Of a stretch of 64,000 nt of DNA, positions 48,484 through 56,268 are shown in pieces. Numbering within the stretch: position 1 is the first letter of the stretch; every line of letters begins with the position of its first letter. Location of the stretch: positions 124,001-188,000 of the forward strand of contig CAXMMR010000037.1 of the NCBI GenBank assembly GCA_963692975.2, in the 5' to 3' direction. The translations under genes and the position numbers were made by a program. The notes beneath the pieces were generated by a model. That model had not been told where the DNA came from. It saw nothing but the letters and a program-made list of their open reading frames with translations, and did not search any database. The stretch is from CAXMMR01 sp963692975 (lineage in GTDB: Bacteria; Pseudomonadota; Alphaproteobacteria; Acetobacterales; Acetobacteraceae).

Positions 48484-50154
48484 TCAAGCCGCCGCGCGCG
48501 CCTGGCTCGCCTCCACCCGGTAGCAGCCCTCGCCATCGAGCTGCACCACCACCTCGCGCACCCCCGCCGGCAGCAGCCCCGCCCCGGCCGTCCAGCGCCA
48601 CCCGCCGTCGGCGCCGTCCTCCGCCGGCTGCCAGCCCTCAGCCAGCGCCGCCCCGTCCAGCGCCACCACGCCGCCGTCCAGCCGCAGCTCGCGCACGCAA
48701 ACCCCGAGCACCCGCGCATCCGTGCTGCCGGCCAGCACCTGCCCAGGCACCCACACCCGCGAGCCGAGCCGCACGTCGCGGCAACCCGCCGGCAGGCAGA
48801 ACCGGTAGCTCCGCTCCACCAGCTCCGCCGGCGCCAGCCGCACCCCATCCGCCAGCACGTGCAGGTCCGGCTCGCTCGTCGTCGCCAGCCCGAACGCCGC
48901 CGCCGCCCGCGCGATCAGCCGCGCCCGCACCGCCTCCAGCGCCGGCCCGGCCTCGGCCAGCGGCGCGCAGCTCGCCGCCCGATGCCCCGCCCGCAGCTCG
49001 GCCGGCAGCTCCAGCGCCGGCCCGCCCCGAACAAACCCGATCGCCTCCCCGCTCGCAAACCCAGCCCGGTTGCCGGTGTCCAGGTAGCTCTCGGCCGGCA
49101 GCCCCTCGGCCAGCAGCACGTCGTGGCGCTCCAGCTCCACATGCCAATAGGTCACCGCGTCCACCGCCTCCTGCACGATGCTGACGCCGTTCACCAGCCG
49201 CACCGCCTGCACCAGCACCCCGTCGACGTAGAGCGCATGCCCCGGGCTCACCCGCAGGTCGCGCAGCGGCTGCCCCTCGCCAAAAGCCCCAGCCAGGATC
49301 CGGATCGGCTGCACCGTGTCCGGCGCCGGATGTGCCCGCAAATCGAGCCGCCGGTGCCCCAGCCAGCGGATCTCCGCATACCCCTGCCCGAGCAGCGCCA
49401 CCGCCCGGTCGCCCACCTGCAGCCGCTCCACCGCCACCTCGCCGCGCTGCGTCAGGATCCGCGTCCCCGCCGCGTAGCACGGCGTCGCCTCGCCCTCCGC
49501 GGCCGCCCCGTTCGCCGCCCCCAGCCCGCCCGCATAGCTCTCCACCTTCGTCCCGGCGCCGGTCGTCGTGCTGATCGAGTAGATCGTCTGCCCGTCGATG
49601 CCATACAGCGTGCCGTTCGCGCCCGTCACCAGCCCGAACACGCCGGGGTCGTCGGTGATCTGCCCGACAACGACGCCAGCCCCGCTCACCGGATTGACGC
49701 GCACGAGGTCGCTCGCGCCGGCCGCGGTGTCCACCGTTTCGTAGAGCGCGCCGCCGTTGAACGCGAGGTCGCCGGCCGAGGCGTAGCCCGAGCCGAGCCC
49801 GAGATCGCCGACCAGGCTCGCCGCCCCCGTCACCGTGTTGATCGTGTAGAGGTCGGAGCCGCCCGAAGCGTACAGCGCCCCGCTCGAGCTGAACACCAGC
49901 CCATTCAGCGACTGCGCGCCGCCGAAGCTACCGATCGAAGTCGCCGCGCCGGTCGTCGTGTTGACGCTGTACAGCCCGGAAAAGCTGATGCCGTAGAGCT
50001 GGTTGGTCGGGCTGAACGCGATATCTGTCAGCGCCACTCCGGAGTTGCCGATCACGCTCACCGCGTCGGTCGCGACGTCGACCGTTCCGATCGTCCCCGC
50101 GTCATCGTCGATCCATAGTACCGGTCCCGCCGAGTTCGTCGTGCCGCTCATCAA
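48484..50154 (-). CDS. Hint-domain protein with N-terminal propeller-like repeats
   Basis: 556 residues. The first 215 or so contain four to five repeats of the type LYxINTxTGAAxxVG (for example LYSVNTTTGAATSIGSFGG, LYTINTVTGAASLVGDLG and IYSISTTTGAGTKV), likely a beta-propeller. The Hint domain begins CYAAGTRILTQRGEVAVERL (Cys1 nucleophile near 220) and includes LRVSPGHALYVDGVLVQA. The C-terminal 230 residues include FCLPAGCRDVRLGSR. Hint-domain proteins of this architecture are frequent in Acetobacteraceae and probably self-process at the cell surface. No export signal is evident. Confidence 0.88.
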   Translation of the reverse strand: MMSGTTNSAGPVLWIDDDAGTIGTVDVATDAVSVIGNSGVALTDIAFSPTNQLYGISFSGLYSVNTTTGAATSIGSFGGAQSLNGLVFSSSGALYASGGSDLYTINTVTGAASLVGDLGLGSGYASAGDLAFNGGALYETVDTAAGASDLVRVNPVSGAGVVVGQITDDPGVFGLVTGANGTLYGIDGQTIYSISTTTGAGTKVESYAGGLGAANGAAAEGEATPCYAAGTRILTQRGEVAVERLQVGDRAVALLGQGYAEIRWLGHRRLDLRAHPAPDTVQPIRILAGAFGEGQPLRDLRVSPGHALYVDGVLVQAVRLVNGVSIVQEAVDAVTYWHVELERHDVLLAEGLPAESYLDTGNRAGFASGEAIGFVRGGPALELPAELRAGHRAASCAPLAEAGPALEAVRARLIARAAAAFGLATTSEPDLHVLADGVRLAPAELVERSYRFCLPAGCRDVRLGSRVWVPGQVLAGSTDARVLGVCVRELRLDGGVVALDGAALAEGWQPAEDGADGGWRWTAGAGLLPAGVREVVVQLDGEGCYRVEASQARAAA

Positions 50155-50276
50155 AACCCCCTGAAAGCCTCAAGCTTCGGCAAGCAAAGCCCGTGCCCAC
50201 CGGCGTCCGGCGAGCCCGAACGCAGCAAGCGCCAGCGTCGGCATCGCGGCCCGGCCACCGCGTCAGACGCTCCCCG

Positions 50277-51737
50277 CTAGCGGCCCAGCCGCACGATCAG
50301 CACGTCCCCCTGCAGCACGATCGACCCCGTATCGGGCCAGACCGGCAGCCCGCGCGCCACCGGCGCCAGCGCGGGCCACGCAGCCGGCGGCGGCGCATGG
50401 AAGTCGGCGATCCCGCTCACCGTCAGGAAGCTGTCGATCCGGTCGGTGTTGCCGCCGTCCCAGTCGAAGAACGAGCCCGCATTATAGGTCGGCCGCCACC
50501 AGAGATTGCGCTGGTGATACCCGCCATAGAAGAACACCGCCCGCCGTTCGGCGTCGAAGCCGGGGTATTTGCGATGGACGTCGCCGACGATCCGGGTGCC
50601 GATCGAGCTGTCCGCCTGCCACTGGATGGTGTCGGCGAACTCCAGCCGGCTCAGCACGAAGGTCCCCGCGAGCGCGAACCCACCGACGACGGCAGCCCCC
50701 ACCACCGCCGCCCACCGCCGCGCGACCAGCGACACCCCGATCGCCCAAACCCCGGCGAACACCATCCCCTGCGAGACGAAGGTCCGCCCCGGCTCCGGAA
50801 AGCCGAGCACGATCACCAGTCCGTAAGGCGAGACCACCAGCACCGCCAAAGTGCAAACCACGAAGAGCCACCGCCCCGGCCCAAACCGTCCCGCCCCGGC
50901 CGCCAACAGCAGCGCGGGCGCCAACACCAACCCGTACAATGCCTCGCCGTAGTATGACGTTCCCTGCGGCACCCCGCGCAGCACCCGCCAGATCGTCGCC
51001 AGCACCGCCGCCGGCGCCTGCTTGTCCCAGCTGAACTGCCCGGCGAAATACGAGCTCGTCGCCGTGACCCCGCTCACCCGCAGCGCCAGCGCGCTCAGCG
51101 CCGCATATGCACCGAGCGCCACCAGCGACAGCCCGAGGCAGGCCGCAACCTGCCGCACCGCCAGCCCGCCCTCCCCGCCCGCCGACGCCCGCCGCAGCGC
51201 CACCAGCAGGCCGATCGTCGTCGGAATGAGAATGATCGACTGGTAGATCGCCAGCGCCAGCACCAGGCAAAGCACCCCGAACGCCCGCCGCCAAACCTCC
51301 GGCCGCATGAACAGCCCGGCCGCCGCCAGCGCCAGCATGTAGCCGAGCGGCAAAACGTCCGCCTGGCTGTGGAAGTCGGCCTGGTAGAAGAATTGCGGAA
51401 ACGCCACGCTGAGCCCCGCCGCCACCCGCCGCTCCAGCGGCGCCAGCCCCAGCAAGGCGGCAAACAACACGCTCGAGGCCGCGAACAGCGCCACCGCCAG
51501 CAGGTTGGTGAAGTAGCCGTTGAACGGACCCGGTATCAGCAGCAGCCGAACCAGAGAGATCCCCCAACGCCCCATCGAGATGGCGCCGCGGAGATTGTAG
51601 TGGGCGGCCGCAACCTCGTCGTCGATGTGCAGCCCCGGCAGCACGATGAAGCCGCCCCAAACCACCACCGCCAGCCCCGCCGTCACCGCCAGGTCGGTCC
51701 GGTACTCGCGCAGCAGCGACGTCCCCGCCTCCACCAA
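50277..51737 (-). CDS. Membrane glucosyltransferase-domain protein (GtrII-like)
   Basis: 486 residues with about 10-11 hydrophobic helices from residue 15 to 355 (AVTAGLAVVVWGGFIVLPGL, VLCLVLALAIYQSIILIPTT, LYGLVLAPALLLAAGAG) and a soluble C-terminal part. The LHIDDE acidic motif after TM1 and the NLRGAISMGRWGISLV segment fit GtrII-type O-antigen glucosyltransferases that use undecaprenyl-linked sugars. It is near a sulfotransferase and a Hint protein, so cell-surface decoration is likely. Acceptor unknown. Confidence 0.8.
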   Translation of the reverse strand: MVEAGTSLLREYRTDLAVTAGLAVVVWGGFIVLPGLHIDDEVAAAHYNLRGAISMGRWGISLVRLLLIPGPFNGYFTNLLAVALFAASSVLFAALLGLAPLERRVAAGLSVAFPQFFYQADFHSQADVLPLGYMLALAAAGLFMRPEVWRRAFGVLCLVLALAIYQSIILIPTTIGLLVALRRASAGGEGGLAVRQVAACLGLSLVALGAYAALSALALRVSGVTATSSYFAGQFSWDKQAPAAVLATIWRVLRGVPQGTSYYGEALYGLVLAPALLLAAGAGRFGPGRWLFVVCTLAVLVVSPYGLVIVLGFPEPGRTFVSQGMVFAGVWAIGVSLVARRWAAVVGAAVVGGFALAGTFVLSRLEFADTIQWQADSSIGTRIVGDVHRKYPGFDAERRAVFFYGGYHQRNLWWRPTYNAGSFFDWDGGNTDRIDSFLTVSGIADFHAPPPAAWPALAPVARGLPVWPDTGSIVLQGDVLIVRLGR

Positions 51738-51904
51738 CCTGCCCCTCTCCTAACGAAAGCCGGGGCCTTGGGAAGCGGCCCGCTCCCCCGGCCTTCCACT
51801 CGCGCGAGCCGCGCCATCCAAATGACAGATTGTAACCGCCCACGAAACTCTGATAACGCCCGAAGCCCACGCCCCGAGGGCAGCACGCGCAAAGGAGGAC
51901 GATC

Positions 51905-52987
51905 GTGGATCGGGACGGGTCCGCCAAGCCGCCGCACTGGCGCCGCGCCGCCGCCACCCGCTCGCGCGCCCTGGCGCTGCGCACGGTCGCAACCGCGATC
52001 AACGCACCGATGCTGCGCCTCACCCTCGGCCGCTGGCCCAGCCGCGCCGAGCGCCGCTGCTCCGTCCGCGCCTTCTGCCGCGCCGGCGACACCGTCTCGC
52101 CGCTGCTGCGCAGCCTCGCCAGCCTGCCCGCCGGCCGTGACCACATGGCCCGCGCCCTGATCGTTCGCGGCGGCGACGCAGCGATCGCCGACCAGGTCGT
52201 CGCCACCGCCGCCGGCATCAGCGGCGCCGTCTGGCTCGGCCCCAAGCTCTCCGTGCTGCATCTGGAGAAGACCGGCGGCCACTCCCTGCTCGCCTGGCTG
52301 CGCGGCCACCTCCACCCGCGCCAGATCGACCCGGATCCGGCGCGCTCCGTCCCCGCCGACCTGTTCTCGGCCTTCCCGCCCAGCCAGGCCGCGGCGCTCG
52401 ACCGCTACCCGCTGGTCTGGGGCCATTACGACCTGCCGGCGCTGCGCCGCCTCGGTCCGCATCGCCAGGTGCTCACCCTGCTGCGCGATCCCGCCGATCG
52501 CCTGGTCTCGCTCTACCGCTACTGGCGCTCCGTCGCCCCGGACGCCCTCGGCCCAGCCTCGGAAAACCTCCTCCCCCGCTTCGCCCAGCGCCTGTCGCTG
52601 CTCGACTTCCTGGCCTGCGACGACCCGCTGCTGCTCGCCGCCACCGACAATTTCTACCTGCGCCGCCTGACCGGCCGCTACCCGGCGCACGGCCACCTCA
52701 CCCTCGGACCGGACGACCTCGCCGATGCCCTCGCCGCCCTCGCCAGCATCGCCGGCGTCGGCATCACCGAGGACATGCCGCACAGCCTCCGGCGCTTCGC
52801 CGCCCTGCTCGGCCTGCCGCCACCCGCCGCCATCGCCCGGCTGAACGAAACCGACACCAACCACCGCAACAACCCGCGCCACCACCCCGCGCCAGCCGTC
52901 GCCCTCACCCCCGCCATACGCGCCGCCCTGGACATCCGCACCAAGCTCGACCAGGTGATTTACGCTGCGGCCTTGGCGCGAGGGTAA
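51905..52987 (+). CDS. Sulfotransferase family protein
   Basis: 360 residues. The PAPS 5'-phosphosulfate loop is seen in VLHLEKTGGHSLLAWL near residue 115 and the 3'-phosphate motif in LTLLRDPADRLVSLYRYW near 195. The N-terminal 80 residues are Arg-rich and unassigned. Family members transfer sulfate to glycans or surface polysaccharides. It is divergent from the glucosyltransferase-like gene across 167 bp. Confidence 0.82.
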   Translation: MDRDGSAKPPHWRRAAATRSRALALRTVATAINAPMLRLTLGRWPSRAERRCSVRAFCRAGDTVSPLLRSLASLPAGRDHMARALIVRGGDAAIADQVVATAAGISGAVWLGPKLSVLHLEKTGGHSLLAWLRGHLHPRQIDPDPARSVPADLFSAFPPSQAAALDRYPLVWGHYDLPALRRLGPHRQVLTLLRDPADRLVSLYRYWRSVAPDALGPASENLLPRFAQRLSLLDFLACDDPLLLAATDNFYLRRLTGRYPAHGHLTLGPDDLADALAALASIAGVGITEDMPHSLRRFAALLGLPPPAAIARLNETDTNHRNNPRHHPAPAVALTPAIRAALDIRTKLDQVIYAAALARG

Positions 52988-52990
52988 GGA

Positions 52991-53050
52991 AGGCCAGGGC
53001 TCTGCCCTGGACCCGCTGGGGCCCGCGGCCCCAGACCCCATTCGTTTAAG
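52991..53050. repeat. Dispersed double-hairpin repeat / terminator
   Basis: CCAGGGC-tct-GCCCTGG (52994-53010) is followed by CTGGGGCC-cgc-GGCCCCAG (53016-53034) and ACCCCATTCGTTTAAG. It follows the sulfotransferase stop by six bases. It belongs to the same architecture as the repeats at 1461, 54789, 57691, 57819 and 60605 and probably acts as a terminator. Confidence 0.6.
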
Positions 53051-53138
53051 AGCATAGACACGCTCTTCCTTGCTTGGCGCAGCCGATCAATCGTCAGGTA
53101 GTGTCTCAGTTTCCAATCAGGTGAATTAGCGTCAGCAC

Positions 53139-53402
53139 TCAAAAGCAGGTCGTTGAAAAGCCGCCAAGCCCGTTTGGGTTGGTCGTGCAGATGCGAGGCT
53201 GCTGCACCTGCGGCACCGGCAGAATATAAGGCTGCGGCGGCGGCCGGCTACCGAACACTGCGGCCGCTGCGGCACGTCGGCTTTGTTCATCGGCGCAGAC
53301 CTCATGGTCAAATCCACTGGCTGCGCACGCATCTTGCTGGGGAGCACAACCACCGCTGCCTACCAGGAGGAGCGTCCATATCACGGCCTGGTTGAGTTTC
53401 AT
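53139..53402 (-). CDS. Small lipoprotein, 87 residues
   Basis: The signal MKLNQAVIWTLLLVGSGGCA has a lipobox ending in Cys19. The mature part is rich in Cys, Pro and Gln (QQDACAASGFDHEVCADEQS, then RPPPQPYILPVPQVQQP). The composition is protein-like. It lies inside the inverted-repeat-bounded element near its left end, on the opposite strand to the other cargo genes. No family is recognised. Confidence 0.6.
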   Translation of the reverse strand: MKLNQAVIWTLLLVGSGGCAPQQDACAASGFDHEVCADEQSRRAAAAAVFGSRPPPQPYILPVPQVQQPRICTTNPNGLGGFSTTCF

Positions 53403-53712
53403 GGCCGGATTGCACCTGACCGTCAGCGCGTTTGCAAGGTCGCTTTAACCTTTCGGTAGTCTGTCTCATTTAGGCTTGAGCAGACTCGCGCATGTCACGC
53501 ACATACATAATTAACATCATACAATGGCATCCGCGTTGTGATTACGACGTAAAGCATGCAAGAACAGGTCGACTCGATCTGCTCCTCGTGAGCACTCACA
53601 GCTAGGAATAGCTGTCAATAGCTAAGACCAGAGATAACGCACTTGTTAGTAGATAAATCTTGGTTGCTAGCTATAATCCACTTCCGCGTGCGGACGTGTT
53701 GGGGATCCTACT
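53403..53712. other. AT-richer 310-bp gap inside the mobile element
   Basis: No protein frame is supported. The base composition is lower in GC than the flanks. It presumably holds the promoter for the downstream small operon. No strong palindrome was seen. Confidence 0.4.
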
Positions 53713-53823
53713 ATGCCTAAGGGACCACGAGGCGAACGGCGCCCCCGAGCAGAAAGGATGAGCGCTGAAGATCGAAAGGTGGTTGGCCAAAGGGCTGCCG
53801 CTGCTGGATGGAGCGTGTCGTAA
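53713..53823 (+). CDS. Short 36-residue frame, MPKGPRGE-type
   Basis: It starts MPKGPRGERRPRAERMSAED and ends GWSVS. The first eight residues resemble a widespread small proteobacterial protein that begins MPKGPRGEKRPAD; the rest diverges. It lies 14 bases upstream of the 97-residue gene, whose ribosome-binding site follows its stop directly. It may be a truncated gene, a leader peptide or a small antitoxin-like partner. Confidence 0.35.
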   Translation: MPKGPRGERRPRAERMSAEDRKVVGQRAAAAGWSVS

Positions 53824-53837
53824 GTTAGGAGGAGCCG

Positions 53838-54131
53838 ATGGATGTACGCGGTTCTAAGGAAATTATCGAGCAGGTTGTTCGCAGCCGATTTTCGGATGGG
53901 TCTATAAACTCAATTTATGTTTCGGATGAGACTGACTATGATGGCGATAAGGTTCTTAAGATTACTATAGTATTTAGCAAGGCATTTAACAGTGATGATA
54001 GAGAAAAGATGCTTGGCCTAGTTAGGCATATTCGATCTGAACTTGTTAACGTAGAAGACAATACTGTGTTTCCGATGGTTAACTTTATATCCTATGCTGA
54101 GGCTTCGAAGATCAAGCGTGAATTCGCTTGA
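53838..54131 (+). CDS. Unknown 97-residue protein, partner of the HEPN-like gene
   Basis: ATG 53838 has a strong AGGAGGAG site (53827-53834). The protein is acidic with a beta-alpha-beta look: KEIIEQVVRSRFSDGSINSIYVSDETDYDGDKVLKITIVFSK, then DDREKMLGLVRHIRSELVNV. It lacks the GS-x10-DxD signature of MNT nucleotidyltransferases, the common HEPN partner. It overlaps the next gene by 14 bases, so the two are co-translated. An antitoxin or target-recognition role is inference. GC is well below the genome average. Confidence 0.65.
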   Translation: MDVRGSKEIIEQVVRSRFSDGSINSIYVSDETDYDGDKVLKITIVFSKAFNSDDREKMLGLVRHIRSELVNVEDNTVFPMVNFISYAEASKIKREFA

Positions 54132-54588
54132 TCTTGTTGAAGTAGCTCATGCTTCTTTAAGAACTGCACGGAAGCCTACCGAAGCTTGCATGAGGAGGGC
54201 CATAAGTACGGCTTACTATGCGGTATTTCACTGCCTCGCTCGTGAGGGAGCCGATCTCATGATCGGCGGTTACAATGCAAATCGGAGCAAGCACGCCTGG
54301 TCTCAGGCTTATCGTGCTTTGGAACACGGCCATGCCAAGAGTCAGTGCAAAAATCAGCGAATAATTGGCGCATTTCCGAAAGGAATCGAGGACTTTGCAA
54401 ATGCATTCGCTCAACTTCAAGAAAAGAGACACGAGGCAGACTACAACCCCGTTGCTAAATTCTACAAGTCTTCTACTCAGGCCGATATAGCTCTGGCAGA
54501 ACAGGCGATTAAAGCTTTCCGTCGTGAAAGCGTTGCTGATAGGCGAGCTTTTTGCGCCTGGGTTTTATTCAAACAGCCTAAGAAATAA
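54118..54588 (+). CDS. HEPN-like domain protein, about 156 residues
   Basis: The likely start is GTG 54118 (VNSLDLVEVAHASLRTA); ATG 54094 is an alternative. It is an all-helical protein with MRRAISTAYYAVFHCLAREG in the first half and QLQEKRHEADYNPVAKF in the second. The paired AYYA(V/M)FH helix and R-H-x-ADY motif resemble HEPN-family proteins, many of which are RNases in toxin-antitoxin or phage-defence modules. A canonical R-x4-6-H pair is not clear, so catalytic activity is uncertain. It is last in the cargo operon of the inverted-repeat element. Confidence 0.65.
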   Translation: MNSLDLVEVAHASLRTARKPTEACMRRAISTAYYAVFHCLAREGADLMIGGYNANRSKHAWSQAYRALEHGHAKSQCKNQRIIGAFPKGIEDFANAFAQLQEKRHEADYNPVAKFYKSSTQADIALAEQAIKAFRRESVADRRAFCAWVLFKQPKK

Positions 54589-54788
54589 GAGCTAGCAAGC
54601 GGCACGGATGGGACGCCCACTTGTATGCTGCCAAGCTCGATGCGCAGGCGCGCGTTGAGTGTGACGATGAGGATCAGCGTTTTTGGTCGCTTGTGTCGGC
54701 GAGACTTACCCCCCGGTCAAATTCAAACTGAGACACTACCAATCGTCGCGCCCAGCGGCACTGGCCTCGACCATGCGCAATGATAACG

Positions 54789-54906
54789 AATGGATTTCAA
54801 AGGCTTCGCCTTTAATTGGGTCCAGGGGCGGAGTGAGCCCAAAGGTTCCGGCGGCGCAAGCCGCCGTCCCAAGGACTCACGGAGGGAACGCCCCTGGCCT
54901 TCCTCA
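54789..54906. repeat. Dispersed hairpin repeat with internal extension
   Basis: It begins GGATTTCAAAGGCTTCGCC and TTTAATTGGGTCCAGGGGC and ends GCCCCTGGCCTTCC. About 60 bp, including GGCGGC-gcaa-GCCGCC, are inserted between the two arms of the CCAGGGGC/GCCCCTGG hairpin. It is the same family as the repeats at 57819 and 60605. It forms the end of the decayed TPR gene on the minus strand. Confidence 0.55.
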
Positions 54907-55300
54907 CGGCGCCCAAGCTCGCGCAACGCATCCGCGGCATTATGGTTGGCCGGGTTCAGCCGCAGCGAGCGCCGGTAATTGGCGATCGCCCGCGTGGTGT
55001 CGCCGGCATCCATGTAGGCCTCGCCCAGGCTGTCATACACGTTGGCCGAAAGCGGATAGGCCGTCACGTCTGCTCGACACCTGGATCGCGTCGCCGAGCC
55101 GGCTGGCATGCACCAGCTCGTATCCCAGCACGTTCAGCTCGGCCTCGCCGACATTGTAGGCGCCCGAGCCTTGGTAGCGCCTTAGTGCCGCGTCGACCCT
55201 CAGAGCCCATGATCGTCGACAACGCCTCGCTGACCGGCGGCCGACCGTCGTCAAGCAGCCTGGCGAACGCACCAGGAGGAGCCGCTATAATGTTCGGCAC
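54900..55300 (-). pseudogene. TPR-domain protein remnant, multiply frameshifted
   Basis: Three frames carry consecutive pieces: GAFARLLDDGRPPVSEALS (from 55275), then YNVGEAELNVLGYELVHASRLGDAIQV, then YPLSANVYDSLGEAYMDAGDTTRAIANYRRSLRLNPANHNAADALREL. The last piece is a clear tetratricopeptide pair. This is the C-terminus of a larger protein whose front is missing. At 54906 the sequence runs into the dispersed repeat. Confidence 0.65.
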
Positions 55301-55461
55301 GCCTCACCCGGAAGCCGTCCAGGAGGAACGCCCCAAGCTCGGCCGGCGCCGCGATGCCTGAACATCCGCTTTGCACGTTCGCCCAGCTTGCGTAGGCTCA
55401 CGGCAATACCGAGCCACCCAAAGCCGTCCGTCTTGCCTATAGGCAAGATCCCGCTAAGTCA

Positions 55462-56151
55462 TTGATAATGAGCGAAACAGCGCCCGAAATCCCGATCGCG
55501 CCCGCAGCATCCCAGCCGCTCGGCGCGCCACCCCGCCGGCCCTACCTGCAGTCCGACCGCCTGGCGAGCCTCAGCGACAGCATGTTCGGCGTCGCCATGA
55601 CCCTGCTCGCCACCACCCTGATCCCCCGCGTGCAAACCCTGCACGGCTCCGCCGGCGACATCTTGTCCGGCCTGGCCGACCAGCTCGGCGGCGTCGTGCT
55701 CAGCTTCGCCATCGCCGCCAACTACTGGGTCTCCCAGCAGCGCCGCCTGGCGATGATGACGCATGTCAGCGTGCACGAAACGATGCTGCACCTGCTGTTC
55801 CTGTTCCTCATCATCCTGCTGCCGCTGACGACGACGCTGTCCAACCACCGCCCGCTGAGCTCCGGCGTCGCGGTGATCTTCGCCGTCCACGGGTCGCTGA
55901 TCGCCCTGCTCAATTTTGGCCTGTGGGTCGAGGCGCACCGCCGCCGCGCCGTCCACGGCGAGCTGCTCGGCTCGGTGATGCTGGTCATCGTCTTCGGCCT
56001 GTCGGTCGGAGTTGCGGTATTTCGCCCTGTTCAAACGCCCTGGCTGTGGTCCGCCGGCTTCGCCATCCCGTTCCTCGCGCCCCTGCTGGTGCGCCTGCCC
56101 GCCGCCCTGCGCCGCCGCCGCAAGGCCGCGCGCCCGCAGCCGGCCCTCTAA
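55462..56151 (+). CDS. TMEM175/DUF1211-family membrane protein
   Basis: 229 residues with about six helices. The signature after a Pro/Ala-rich N-tail is SDRLASLSDSMFGVAMTLLATTL (the R-xxx-FSD-type helix 1 of TMEM175 channels), then VVLSFAIAANYWVSQQRR and MLHLLFLFLIILLPLTTTL. Bacterial TMEM175 proteins conduct K+ or are of unknown role. The start is ATG 55462 or 55468. Nothing adjacent suggests a partner. Confidence 0.82.
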   Translation: MIMSETAPEIPIAPAASQPLGAPPRRPYLQSDRLASLSDSMFGVAMTLLATTLIPRVQTLHGSAGDILSGLADQLGGVVLSFAIAANYWVSQQRRLAMMTHVSVHETMLHLLFLFLIILLPLTTTLSNHRPLSSGVAVIFAVHGSLIALLNFGLWVEAHRRRAVHGELLGSVMLVIVFGLSVGVAVFRPVQTPWLWSAGFAIPFLAPLLVRLPAALRRRRKAARPQPAL

Positions 56152-56268
56152 GCCGTCCAAGATCGCCGGCATCGGCCAACCGCCGGCATCGCAACCGATG
56201 TCTCCAAACTGCAACACCGCTTCAGCAGCCGCCGCGCGTAGAGGCGAGGACCAACGCTGCGAGGCTCC

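Larger units (their letters stand above)
53097..54740. mobile_element. Transposase-less element with 16-bp terminal inverted repeats
   Basis: GGTAGTGTCTCAGTTT (53097-53112) and AAACTGAGACACTACC (54725-54740) are exact inverted repeats. The host sequence AATCGTCA precedes the left end (53089-53096) and AATCGTCG follows the right end (54741-54748), a 7-of-8 match that looks like a target-site duplication. The interior is lower in GC and carries a small lipoprotein gene, a 36-codon frame, a 97-residue gene and a HEPN-like gene, but no transposase. This is the structure of a non-autonomous IS-derived element moving cargo. An 8-bp duplication is known for families such as IS66, IS256, ISL3 and IS1595; which one supplied the ends is not determined. 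Confidence 0.75.

Noticed and set aside
47734..50118. 794-codon plus-strand frame opposite the Hint gene
   Set aside because: Arg/Pro/His-rich shadow of the well-supported minus-strand Hint, EthD and GNAT genes.
53838..54588. Classical MNT-HEPN toxin-antitoxin pair
   Set aside because: The 97-residue partner lacks the GS-x10-DxD nucleotidyltransferase signature.
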